A stretch of 64,000 bases of DNA, taken from the NCBI RefSeq assembly GCF_014633365.1, contig NC_068348.1:310001-374000 (forward strand). Direction: 5' to 3'. The translations under genes and the position numbers were made by a program. This DNA is from Diospyros lotus (Eukaryota > Streptophyta > Magnoliopsida > Ericales > Ebenaceae). Of this stretch, positions 12,217-24,200 are shown one piece after another. The notes under the pieces are model-generated. The model did no database searches and was not told the DNA's origin. It was given only the letters and a program-made list of their open reading frames with translations. Position 1 is the stretch's first letter; every line of letters starts with the position of its first letter.

Positions 12217-12938
12217 TGTTACAAACAAACAGAGATAGCAAAATCTCCAAACACAAACACACCGTCAAAATCTCACACAAATGAACTCACACGATTTGAA
12301 AAATTGAACGCAGCCAATATTGACAGTAATTTAAACATAAACCAGAAACATGAGGCGCAAGATTTTATAGTGGTTCACCCCAAAAATAGGGCTACGTCCA
12401 CTTGAGTTCCGGTGAGAAGAGCTCACTTCCACTAATAGATTCAATCTGATTACAGCAAAACAATAACAAAACAACCCTGATTTTCTAAAACAGTAAGCCA
12501 CGAAATCACTTACAGATTAGGAGCTTACCTTACACAAAACAAAATCAGGAGACGCATACAGAAGACCAACTATACAACATTTACAGTGAGAATGAGAGAG
12601 AGTAAAAATGAAACCCTAGAAAAATGACCAACCCTCTTCCAACCCCCTCATTCAAGCTCGTCTTCAATGCGATCAGAAAACAGCAATCTCGAGGCGAGAT
12701 ATAATCGAAATGAAAGGCTCGGATTGCCACAGCAAAAGCAGCGCTGATGGTCTAGATTGAATCGTGTAAAAAGAGCAGCAGCAGGCAAAACGACAAGAGA
12801 CCAAGAGGTATGAGAAACGGGCTTGGCCCAAGCTGGCTGCATCTTGCGGCCCTCCAGTGGGCGCCCAAAAGGGCAGCCCAGGTTGCCACAAGAGGCCCCC
12901 CAGACTTGGGCCTCTTTTATGTTTCACAAAATATAACA
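12217..12938 (-). repeat. 5' LTR of copia B
   Basis: 722 bp. It is followed in element orientation by the primer-binding site at 12215-12198. Pairs with 7126-7851. Confidence 0.95.
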
Positions 12939-12943
12939 GAAAC

Positions 12944-15900
12944 TGTTTGGTGTCTGCGATGTCTTCCAAACTATTTCCTGCCAAGATCACATCATCAACA
13001 TAAGCCAGTAATGCTATGAATATGTTTGAACGATTTTGGACGAACAATGAATAGTCTGACCAAGATTGATGAAACCCAGCAGATTTGAGGGCCGTTGACA
13101 GTTTAATAAACCATTGTCATGAGGCTTGCTTTAAACCGTAAATGGATTTGTGAAGCTTGCAGACTCAAGTCTCCCCCTTTCATCCGAAACCAGGTGGAAT
13201 CTTCATGTATACTTCCTCATAAAGATCCCCATTGAGGAATGTGTTGTTAACATCGAGTTGGTGCACGTGCCAGCCTTGTAAAGTCATAATGCTAAGAAGC
13301 ACACGCACCGTAGTTAACTTGGCAATCGGTGCAAATGTTTCTTTATAATCAACTCCCTCAACTTGGCTATACCCTTAGCAACTAATCGTGCTTTGTAATG
13401 ATCAATCGTTCCATCTAGATTCAGTTTGAGCATGTATACCCACTTGCAACTGATTGGTTGCTTATGAGATGGTAGCGGAACCAAACTCCAAGTGTTGTTT
13501 GCTTGGAGGGCTTGAATCTCTTTATGCATAGCTTCTCTCCATTGTGGAACATGGACAGCCTGTGAAAAAGAAGTAGGCTCCTTCTGGATGGAAAGATTAG
13601 TGGTGAAAGCTCTATGGTTATAAGAGAGTTGATCATAGGATAAGACTTGGGAAAGAGAGTGAACAGTGCCTGTGTCTGGTGGAGTTGACGGTGCAGGTCT
13701 CGAAGGGAGGGCAACCTCAACATGAAAGTCCTGCAAAAAGGTTAGGGTCTTGGTAGGACGTGTCGACCTACGTGGTGGTGAAGTTGGTGTTATTACCTTG
13801 GGAGATGAAGGAGGTAAGGCAGGGGGTGATATGGTAGGAGTTAGAGGTTGTGATGGTGTAGGTGGTGGATTCAATGGTGTAGAAAGGTCACTGATGGGAT
13901 GACTTGGTAAATCAGTAGCGGAAGAAAGATTTGATGGAGTGTTGTCAAGTGGTGGAACTCTAAAGTTGGAAGGAGATGGGACTAGGGGTTCAATATCAGA
14001 TGAGTGTGACTATGTTGGGGTTTGAAAGATGGATACATCAGTTGGAGAAGTCGAGTAAGGATTGGACTGGAATGGAAAAGTGTCTTCAAAAAATACCACG
14101 TCTCTTGAAACAAAGATTTTGTTTTCTGTTAGATCATAAACTCGGTAACCTTTCTAACCGTGAGGATAACCTAAGAAGAGACATTTAGACGCACGCGGAT
14201 CAAATTTGGTGGGTTTGGAAGGGTGAGTTGACGAGAAACACAAGCAACCAAATACTCGTAAATGAGAGTAATTTGGTGGTTTATGGAAAATCTTTTCGAA
14301 TGGTGTTTTTCCTTGAAGAAGTGGAGTGGGAGTTCTATTAATGAGATATGTTGAAGTAAGTATGGCATCTCCCCAAAAACGTTTAGATAAGTTGGCTTGA
14401 AAAAGAATTGCTCGAGCAACATTGAGCAAGTGCCTATGTTTGCGCTCAACGACACCATTTTGTTGTGGTGTGTTGACACAACTAGTTTGATGAACTATCC
14501 CTTTTGATGAGTAAAAATGTTCAAGTTTAAACTTGGGACCATTGTCACTACGCACAACTTGCACTTTCTTATCAAATTGAGTTTCAACCAAATGAATGAA
14601 ATTGATTAACAGGTTTCGTGTTTCTGACTTATATTTCATCAAGTATACCCAAGTGCTCTTAGTATGGTAAGAAAATATTTTGCACCAGTAAGTGAAGGTT
14701 CATGATAGCCACCCCATATGTCAACATGTATTAAATTAAAAGAAGGCACATTGGAGATAGTAAGCAAGGAAAAAGGCATTCTAGTTTGTTTTTGCCAAAG
14801 GGAAAATAGGACACTGATTTTCATCACAAGATTTATTTGCAGAAAAAGGGAAATAACAAGAAAACTTTGGTTGAAGGATGACCGAGGCGTTGATACCAAA
14901 GGTTGGGTGTTTGGCGGTGAGCTGAGTTGCAAGTTTCTTTCTATATTGGATTGAGACAATAGAGTCCCTCCTGTTCAGTTCCCGTCCCAATCATCTCTCC
15001 CAATCATAGGTCCTGTATGAAACAAAAGTGTCTGAGAAAGATAATGATATAAAATGAATCAAGTGCCAATTTACTAATAGAGATCAAGTTCAAATAAAAG
15101 AATGACACGCATAGAACGTTGTGTAGAGTAAAATGAGGAGTGAAAACTACTTTGCCAATACGAGTGACTTGAGCTGTAGTACCATCAAGTAATTTGACAA
15201 AGCGATTATATATAAGTTTCAAAGAGGTGAGAAGAGAAGGAGCATAAACTATGTGATCACTAGCACCACTGTCCAATATCCAAACATTTTTCTTGCCATT
15301 TTGAGTGATAGAAAAGTCTTTACCTAAGAGTTCATCATAATTTGAAACATTACTAGCATGATTGACCTTGACTGCCTTATTTTTGTTTAGTAACTCAACA
15401 AGCTCCTTTCATTCTTCCTGTGAGAATGGAAAATTGTTTCCATCAAATCTCTTGTGATACATGGAAGCCACATGGCTCCCCTTTGAACTTCCATGTTCTC
15501 TTTCCATGGCAGCCTTTCTTCTTTTACAATAGTCGTAGGTATGGCCCTTTCCCCCCACAGAAAGTACACTTGAGATGGGCCATGCAATTCTTGGTTCTGT
15601 GATTAGTCATGTTGCACTTCTCACATCTCACTTCGAACTTTATTGCATCAGAATCATGACCTCCCTTCTTTATAGCAAAAGCTGTCGCCTCTAGTTGAGC
15701 AATTGTTTTTCCATTCGAAGCCTCTACCTGCTTTTCATGGCGCAATGCCATTGAATATGCCTTGTTTACATTTGGCAGTGGATCTATTGCCATTGTGTTG
15801 CTTCATATTGCATCATAGTTGCCATTGAGTCCCATTAAGAACTTCATGGTCTTTTGGTTCTCCATATACACCTTGATCTCTTTGGCTGCATCACAACTAC

Positions 15901-16393
15901 AAGGCGGAATCTCACAAAGTGCATCTCTTTCATCCCAGAGACTTTTGAGTCTGGTGAAGAAGGCTGTGACTGAGCTAGTGCCTTGCTCACAGCCATGGAT
16001 CGCATTTTCTATGTCAAATAGTTGAACAGTGTTTGTATGGGAAAAATGCTCCTGCAATTTGAGCCACATATCCCTTGTAGTTTTGCAATGAACCACGCTG
16101 CCGAAGATTTCTTTTGACATCGATCCCAGTAGCCATGTCTTGACTAGAGTGTTGCAGCGATCCCACTACTGCTGCTCTTTAATCTTGGTAGTTGGCCTCT
16201 GAATGGATCCATCTACGAACCCCTTTTTGTTTTTGATTGTCAACGCCATACTCATGGATTGAATCCATGTTGTATAATTGTCTTCCATCAAAGTTTGTGA
16301 TAGGAGTACTGCACCGGGTTAATCCGAATGATAGAGAAATAAGGGATGGTTGGGATTCTCCCATGGTTCTGGGACTCTTGAAGGTGCTGCCAT
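12944..16393 (-). pseudogene. Copia A gag-pol, 5' part (gag to RT)
   Basis: Gag starts at ATG 16393 (MAAPSRVPEPWENPNHPLFL). An early stop follows, then the gag core at 16120-15803 and a zinc-knuckle remnant (CEKCNMTNHRTKNC) near 15625. Protease DSGASDHI lies at 15276. The integrase core at 14642-14154 has RSDNGPKF and [21 protein letters not shown] linker rich in Pro and Ser follows. The reverse transcriptase has WVYMLKLNLDG...YKARLVAKG near 13400 and AYVDDVILAG near 13000. Multiple stops and frame changes separate these blocks. The reading is cut at 12943 by copia B and resumes at 7120. Confidence 0.88.
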
Positions 16394-16448
16394 GGGGTAT
16401 TGTGTTTGTGTAGGATTCTAGGTCTCCAAGAGCTTTTGATTGATACCA

Positions 16449-16637
16449 TAAAGAGAAATTGAATATGAAGAATTGATTTTCTTACATTTCACTAAATCAA
16501 GTTACATGCTTTATACAAAATGTTTACACATTAGATCCACGATTTATGGCCTAAGATTAAGTCCTACCATATACAAATAGCCTACTAATAGCTAATAGAA
16601 TCAGTACAAAGATCATGTTGGATTCTTTCTTTTAACA
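16449..16637 (-). repeat. 5' LTR of copia A
   Basis: Pairs with 4720-4910. The primer-binding site abuts it on the low-coordinate side (16430-16448), which fixes the element's orientation as minus. Confidence 0.85.
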
Positions 16638-17535
16638 TCGTTCCATTAATAAGTTTTAACAGTAAACTAAATTTCCTCCTGTTACTGTTAACATAGACAG
16701 TAGAATTAGTGGGTTCAGAGACAAACACAGACCTATATTGAGAGCTTTCACATTGCGCTGTTTCGGATCAATGTCAGTCTAGAGTAAATCCAAGTGTGCA
16801 ATTTAGCAAGTAACGATGTAATCAATAGTGGGTTCATAAGGAAAATTTGGTGTAACTTTTAAAATGTATGGATAGAGAATTTAATTTTTGATAATTTTAA
16901 GGAAAGCTAAGATCTGGAGCATTCCATTGGCTCATTGGTCCCAATTCAACTAACGCCCATTCAAAAGGCCAAAATTCCCACTAAACTTATTGCTAGAAAT
17001 TTCTCCACTAAAACCTAAAGTCTAAAGATTTCCATCACCAAGACGAATTTGGCCAGCCGGGATAAGCCATTTTCCATGCGGTACCACAGCAGGAAGAAGC
17101 AGTCTGGGAGGGACTGGGAGCACAGACTACTCCATTTTGTGGGGGGTGTTGAAGAAGGCCTTGGAGATGGTTGCGAAGACAATGACTACTGCTAGAGCGT
17201 CCCAGTTGGGTGTCTTAAACCCATAGATGCTATTTTTTTTTTCCATTAAGGTCTCTCTATCTCTGTCATTCACATTTGCACAGACCAAGGGATTCATCAA
17301 TGATTGTTGCCATCGCTATGGATAATGATATTTAATTTACTTTCTAACTTAATTGAGATGTAATTAATACCATTAATTAAAAAATAAATAATAGAAACGC
17401 ACATGGCTGATGGCTCAAACCACGTGAGGTAAGAGGCGTCTACCATAAAAGAGTGCAAATTTACAGACGAATGAACAGTTTCCGCGCGTTGTTCTTGGGA
17501 GGTGCATCTGGTTTCTCCTTAGCCGCCCTCCCCAC

Positions 17536-17575
<40 letters not shown>

Positions 17576-18257
17576 GAAGTCTTTTTCTGGTCTTCTCACC
17601 ATGTGGGACATGCGAGTTGGAATTAGGTTATTCAACTCGAGTAAACAAAACCTAAACGATTGCTTTAATTTCTGTAATTCTCCAGAGAATTTTATATCCA
17701 ATTCCATCAGCGGGTCCATTATATTACAATGTTTATACACGTCAAATTCCAGCTATTCAGCGGACTCGGTCAAAACTAATTTCATTGGGTATCTTCTTTG
17801 TCAGTGGTTCCTTCCCATATTTTGTATTTGTATTTTTTTGCAAAATTGCGACAGCCTTTTATCCGTTCAGTTCATATCACTAACCTCTCCCCACACCTCC
17901 AAATCTATTCTCCCTTCTGCATTTTTACCGTGGTGGCTCAAGCATTGACTTGCCTTTTTGGTTGCCACCTGCTAGCTGTTTGATCATTTTCCTCTTCGCA
18001 GGACGAAACCCAGATTCATATCAGTCCAGTACATCGTCATCAACAAGGTATTGCGGAAGTTATACCAAGAGGGTGTTTCTCAAAATCTATTTTTTTTCTC
18101 TCTCTCTCTCTTCTATGCCTGCTGCAGAAGTCATATTTTGACGAATTTTATTTGCTTTAGATCTTCTCGCTGGTGTTAAATATTCATCCTTGCGCAGTTG
18201 TGAAACTTGAGAATATCAAGAAACCCGATTTGTTTCAAACAGGACAAGTGTCAGTAC
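16638..18257. other. Intergenic region upstream of PLD
   Basis: No gene is supported. A minus-strand frame at about 17228-17130 reads a short hydrophobic stretch but has a stop and no start or splice context. A (TC)n run lies at 17537-17572. A plausible 5' UTR exon for the PLD gene is about 18001-18046, between a TTCGCAG acceptor and an AAG/GTATTG donor. A second leader exon could start at 18198 or 18241. These leader exons are inference only. Confidence 0.45.
17537..17572. repeat. (TC)n microsatellite
   Basis: About 18 uninterrupted TC units lie roughly 690 bp upstream of the PLD start codon. Pyrimidine repeats of this kind are common near plant transcription starts. Confidence 0.95.
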
Positions 18258-21200
18258 ATGGCTCAATCTGCGTATGACGATTCTTGGCCGGAAGACTCGC
18301 AACATGGTCAGGGCGTACAAAATCTGCCATTTAAGACCTCGAATGCTTCTTTGAAGGTCCGTCTATTGCACGGGAGTTTAGACATTTGGGTGAAAGAGGC
18401 CAAGAACCTCCCTAACATGGATATGTTTCACAAGAAATTAGATGAAATGTTCAGCAAATTACCGGGAAAATTCAGCAGCAAGATTGAAAACATGAGCGAC
18501 CCGTATGTTACAATTTCAGTCTCCAATGCTGTTATTGGGAGGACTTTTGTTATCCGAAATAGTGAGAACCCAGTTTGGATGCAGCACTTTTATGTTCCTG
18601 TTGCACATTATGCTGCAGAGGTGCACTTTGTTGTGAAAGACAATGATATTGTGGGCTCTCAGATCATAGGGGCCATTGGGATACCCGTTGAGGAACTTTT
18701 GTCCGGCACAAAACTGGAAGGTACCTTCCCAATTCTTAATTCCAGCGGGAAGTCATGCAAACCTGGAGCTGTCTTGACTTTGTCAATTCAATACATCTCC
18801 ATGGAGAAAAATACCCTTTCCCATAGTGGGGTTTCATCACATCCTGAGTCTCGTGGGGTCCCTGGAACTTATTTTCCTCTTAGGAAAGGTGGAAGGGTTA
18901 CACTTTATCAAGATGCCCATGGCCATGATGGTGGCCTTCCAAATTTCAGACTTGACCATGATATGCAGTATGAGCAGGGCAGTTGTTGGCGTGACATCTT
19001 TAATGCAATCAGTCAGGCCCGTCACTTGATATACATTACAGGGTGGTCTTTGTACCACGAAATTTGACTTGTTCGAGATAATGCCAAAGCAGCAGAATTC
19101 ACTCTAGGTGACCTCCTTAAAACAAAGTCACAAGAAGGTGTGAGAGTGCTGCTCCTTGTGTGGGATGATCCTACTTCTAGAAGCATTTTGGGCTATCAGA
19201 AGGTAAAAATTGAAACCCTCGTGTCATAATTATTTGTACTGTATTGGGATGCCCTTTATGTTTGAAATTTGGTCTCTACTTTGAATAAATGACAAATATT
19301 GATTACAAACCTCTATCACTTAGGTTTTATGTTTATGGTTGTTTTTATCTTATGTCAGATAAAGAATACTTCCCCAAGCAGTAGCCCATAACTCAAGATA
19401 GCTTGCTACTCAAGTGTTGAGTATACGCTAGTGGTCCCATTCTAACAAATATTAAGCAAATCTTGGCTTCAATAGTCTTTATCCTGATTGAATTCTAACA
19501 TCCTCTGGAATGAAGGAACTAAACATTAACAGCAGAGATCCTACCAAAGAACATTCGTAAGCATGCTAATGATTAGTTATGTGTTTAAACCTATAACAAA
19601 AGGTCATTATATTAGATATAATCACATTTCTTATCTTGACTGAACATAAACATAATAATGCTTACTTCTCTTGTATGATTAACAATGTTAGTCGGATGAA
19701 ATTCAGTGCTTCCATAGATAGAATATGTGTATTCGTTATTTGTCTTGGATTCTCTCCAATTTGCAATCAAATGCTAAAAGATTTTTTTCCAATCAATAAT
19801 CACTTAATTGTCTATTCCTTTGAAGTTGATGTTTACATGAAGGATGAGGTCAATTTAGGTTTCCATTCCTTAAAGTCCAAGTTTCTTACCATGTTATGAT
19901 GTCATATGAGGTTTTTTTTGCAAGCATTAAACACCCCCCCAGGGCATTGATAAGCTACCTGAGATAGTCTTCCTACTATTTTTGATATTAGGGCTCCATA
20001 ATAATATAATTCAGTACTTTAGACTAAGAGTTGTGTGTGTGTGTTTTGTATTAATTTTTATTCTAAGCATTTATTCATTATTTTTTTATATAAGACTATT
20101 TACTAGGTGATTATGTTAGGCACTCAATAATCTCTGCAATTTTGTTTATCTTACAACAATCACAAGCCATAATCCTACTATGTGTGATTAGCTACATGGT
20201 TTCTAGATCTCCTACCATCTTTATCCATGGCCATATCCTCTATAAAGCCATTATATCCTATTTCAGGTTTAACAAATTTCCACCAAGTTTTTGTTAGTCT
20301 TCCTTTGCCTCTTCTGTTACAAACTTCCTTTATTTATCCACTTGCCTCATAATTGCATCTACTGTTCGTCTTTTCACATGTTCAAACCATTTTAATTTTG
20401 ACTCACACATGCTATCTTCAATAGGTACCATCCAACCTTATTATGTATAATTCCATTTTTAATTTGTCTTTTCCTTGATGGTTGCACTTCTATCATAATG
20501 TCCTGATTTTATTTAGGCTCATATTTTGCATATATTGGTACTTAAGTGGCTAACATTGGGAGCTGTACAATGAAGATGGTCTTATAGTTAATTGTTAAAA
20601 CTTTTCTTTTAGCTTTAAAGGTGAAGCAAGAGCTTCATGATGGAAAGAGAGAGAAGAAAATCGAGAGATAGAAAAATACCTCTTGCTGAACTTGAATTAA
20701 CAAAAAATGATTACAAGTTATAGAAATCAGTTGTGAGGCTAGTTTATATACTAGCCTCAACCGCCTAACTAAACAACAATAACCTCATAACTATACGAAA
20801 CAGATTCTCTACAACAGCATGCATAACTATATCAACACAACCACTGCTTAAAGCGGTTAACTAGACACTGATGCTTCCAAAAGGAGTCACCTTGTAGCAT
20901 GATGAAACTTTTGATGACTTTTCTTCTTAATTTTTGGGAATGCCAGAATCCATGTTTCTCTTTTGGGACTTTAAGCCACTTGAATAAATAAAATAAAGGA
21001 TGGAAGCACTTGATTGAGTAATATAAGGGATCAGCCACTTGAAACAATAATAGATCAGGGACTCGATTGAGTAAGATAATGGATCAGTCACTTATTAATT
21101 AATTCACTAAAGTCCCCTGACCCCTTGAGCAAAATTGCTTTCATTGTTATCTAATTGAAAAAGGTGGAAATTGAAAGCAACCATTCAACATAAGAAGATT

Positions 21201-24200
21201 TTTCTTTGTTTGGAATAATAAAATTATAGAGAAATCATATCTCCTCATGAGTAGTGTGACATGAGGTTGATTGAATCTCCAATTGAGATTTTTTTTTAAC
21301 TCTTTTTGGATTAGTAAAAACCAGATCCGGCAGAGATAGATTTTCTTCATTGTGTTGATACATCTGTGATGGATTAGTAGTAGTGATATAGTCCATGGCC
21401 CATGGGTGGTTGTGGTTGTTCTCCCCCTCAATCCAGCTTTTATTTATATTTTGTTCCCATAGATGGCACCACTTGATGATACAAAATCTTGAACCCTCAC
21501 GACCTAGATCGATGGAGAAGAGTTGCCATGGTGGATGAATCTGTCTTTGGACTTGCAAAATAAGTGAAGGACTGCCTGAGCTGGACTCAAAACCATGTCT
21601 GATGCTTAAGTTAGCATGAGGGAAAAATGTTGACGCATGGCCGTAGGCAGAATATAGAGGGAAAAGTTAATGAAGAATATAGAAAGAGATCAGTTTTTTA
21701 GATACCATTATGTGTTGTGAGGGGCTAATATTTATAAGCTTAAGAGTGCTCGATTGTAGGGCTTCTGAATTGTTATGGAGTTTCACAATATGGCATGATT
21801 AGCTTCCTGATATGGCGTGATATAGAATATATTCTGATCGAGGATGAAATCTTGTTAAGATGATAATCAAATCTGTTGAGATTACAATTATCTGAATTTC
21901 CTATTTGGTGATAATCTCCTTTTCCATAGGGGGACTCCTTGTGACCTTATCAACCACCTTTGACCATATTGCCACATAAGGAGCTGATATATGTATGAAT
22001 GGGTGGGCTGGCCTTAGCCATGTGTCAAGTAATATAGTGAGGTGGTTATAACTGCATCACCTTGATTTTTTCAAAGTTACCCCAAAGACAAATTGAACTT
22101 TGTTTGCAATTAGTCCAATTTTCATTCAAGTTTCGTTGCATGAAAATCAAACTGGGTTCAACATTGTCCAACTTTGTTCTATGTTAGTTGAGGAAATTAA
22201 GGTTGACCAATCCAAGGACTCAAGTTTGGTTAAGTTGGTGGACTTAGCACATGAAGGTAAGACCAAGGAATTTTCAATGGACTCTGAGGGAGTATTAAGG
22301 GGCTGGACCCACTTGCGCATTCCGAATATCTGTAACTTAAGATCACAAGTACTCAGGGAGGCCCATTAGATCGTTTATATTGCAAATCTAGGTGTGAACA
22401 AAATGTATCAAGACTTGGGAACTTTTTATTGGTGGGATGGAGAACACTATTCGATAACAACAGGTAAATGTTAGCTGCTGATTCGCCATGTACTACCCTA
22501 GTTAGCAAGGGTGTTGATAACTCAGTGTGTAGCGCACCACATGTGGATCTGTTATCTATGGGGCTATGAGGTGTTTACCGCTTTCTTTTAGTCCATCTTG
22601 TTCAAGATTCTGGTTCTTCTTGCATAGTCCTTTTATGTGCAGCTCTGTTTTCTTGCATTCTTTATAACTTGATTCCTTTTTCCTGTTCAGATTGATTATC
22701 CTTGTGCATTATTTGCATTAAATCTTTTGCTGCATTTGTACTTTCTATACAACACTGACTTAGACTGACATAGGATGGTATCTCACCTATTCATTTGGGG
22801 GATGTATATATACGACTCATTGACTTTTGACCAGACACATGATGTGTTTATGTGATTAGTTTAGTTTCAGGTTCTGTTACCTGTTCTGATTATTCTGTGA
22901 GACATCTTGTAATCTTGTTCAGAGAATTCAATATGTGTTTTTTCAGTTCAGACACTGTCTCCTTTATTGCTTTCAATATATTATATGATGATCACAATTT
23001 GGCATCCTTTGAGGCTTACTACACCCTAGTAGGGGTAGTGCCCGTCATGGCCCCTACATTTGGGTCTTGACATATGGTTTACTTATAAAATTTTTGTTCT
23101 ACATTTTAAAATTCAGTGCTGTAGTAAAGTGAATGCATTATTGTTTTCTTATTGGTCTTAATATTGGGTACTAGGATTCTGATATAACAAATTCAGGTCA
23201 TGCTTAAGGAATTTTCTTGTATCAGTGCTTCAAGCTATGCTTTGAAATAAACATAAATCTCCTGCAAGTTCATGTGCTTGCTTCTCCTTGCTTTGCTCCA
23301 CATTTTCTTTATTGGTTGATCATTTTTCCTTTCCTTTGTCTAATCAATTATTTATATTACAATCCATCTTCGTGTTATTTTATTTTTGTTTTTTTATCAT
23401 CGGAGGTTTGGAAATATCTGGGGATTCAACATTATTGACATTATAAAATTGATTGTAGCCAAACTATCTTCTGTAACCTGTTGCTTCAAGATGTCAGTTA
23501 TCTTGGTTCCTTATTGTGTTCATTAAACCCTATACCTTCTTGTCGTTTATTGTTTGAGTAAAGTATTATACTGAAATATCTTTATTGATCTATATGTTTT
23601 TGGATAAGGCTTCATTGTCTAGAAATAGTACAGTGGCCACTGTCCATGATATCTGTTAATTATAATTACCTTATTTGTTCTGTTTCTTTCTTTCTTTCTT
23701 TCTTTTTCTTGATAACAGAACTTACATCACCAAATCAACAAGCACTAACACAAGCATCAACTGTGGTGTCTACACTAACTTTTTACCCCACTGCTTGTTA
23801 ACTTGATCAAAGATTCAAAGTATTTATCACCAGTGTTATATTCCTACTAGGATGGAATCATGCAAACCAATGATGAGGAGACTCGACGGTTCTTCAAGCA
23901 TTCTTCAGTGCAAATTCTGCTTTGCCCTCGATCTTCTCGTAAAGGCCATGGCTGGGTCAAACAACAGGTCAGATGTAATATCTTTCCATAATGTTTCGAT
24001 ATCTCTGAAAATGCTGTGACTTTCACCTTGACGCTGCTACCTCTAGGATCTGAAGTGAGCATTCAAATTTGTATCATAGTCAACTAATGCAATTCCTGTT
24101 ACAAATTGTATTATCTGAGGAGGAAGACTATTTAATTGTGTATATCAATTTAATTGTAATATATCACTTTAACACTCAAACTAACTAGTAGCGAGTTTAA

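Larger units (their letters stand above)
7126..12938 (-). mobile_element. Ty1/copia retrotransposon B (Tork-like), nested in copia A
   Basis: This is a complete element with 5-bp target duplications GAAAC (7121-7125 and 12939-12943). The LTRs have TG...CA ends (7126-7851 and 12217-12938). A primer-binding site matching initiator tRNA-Met (TGGTATCAGAGC) lies at 12198-12215, and a purine tract (AAGGTGGAG) precedes the 3' LTR. By eye the LTRs differ by about a dozen substitutions and one 4-bp indel in roughly 722 bp, about 98 percent identity, so insertion was recent. It interrupts the reverse transcriptase of copia A just after the YVDD region. The gag start, zinc knuckle and integrase layout resemble the Tnt1/Tork lineage; this lineage call rests on remembered motif style. 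Confidence 0.95.
4720..16637 (-). mobile_element. Ty1/copia retrotransposon A (decayed, hosts two later insertions)
   Basis: Two related LTRs of about 190 bp bound the element (4720-4910 and 16449-16637). They read in from TGTTAAAA on the - strand. Next to the right LTR is a tRNA-Met-type primer-binding site, reading TGGTATCA down from 16448. A purine tract (GAAGGGAG) precedes the left LTR. The gag, protease, integrase, reverse transcriptase and RNase H order is that of copia. The coding region has stops and frameshifts throughout. A CACTA element interrupts RNase H (5127-6440) and copia B interrupts the reverse transcriptase (7126-12938). I found no matching 5-bp target duplication: AAGGA is on the left and TCGTT on the right. 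Without its two guests the element would be about 4.8 kb, a normal copia size. Confidence 0.88.

Noticed and set aside
17130..17230. Minus-strand hydrophobic frame reading WDALAVVIVFATISKAFFNTP
   Set aside because: Stop codon at its end, no start, no splice context and no family I can name.
20560..22090. Possible LTR retrotransposon leader with TATA, CT-rich leader and purine tract
   Set aside because: No second LTR, target duplication or primer-binding site could be matched, so no element borders are claimed.
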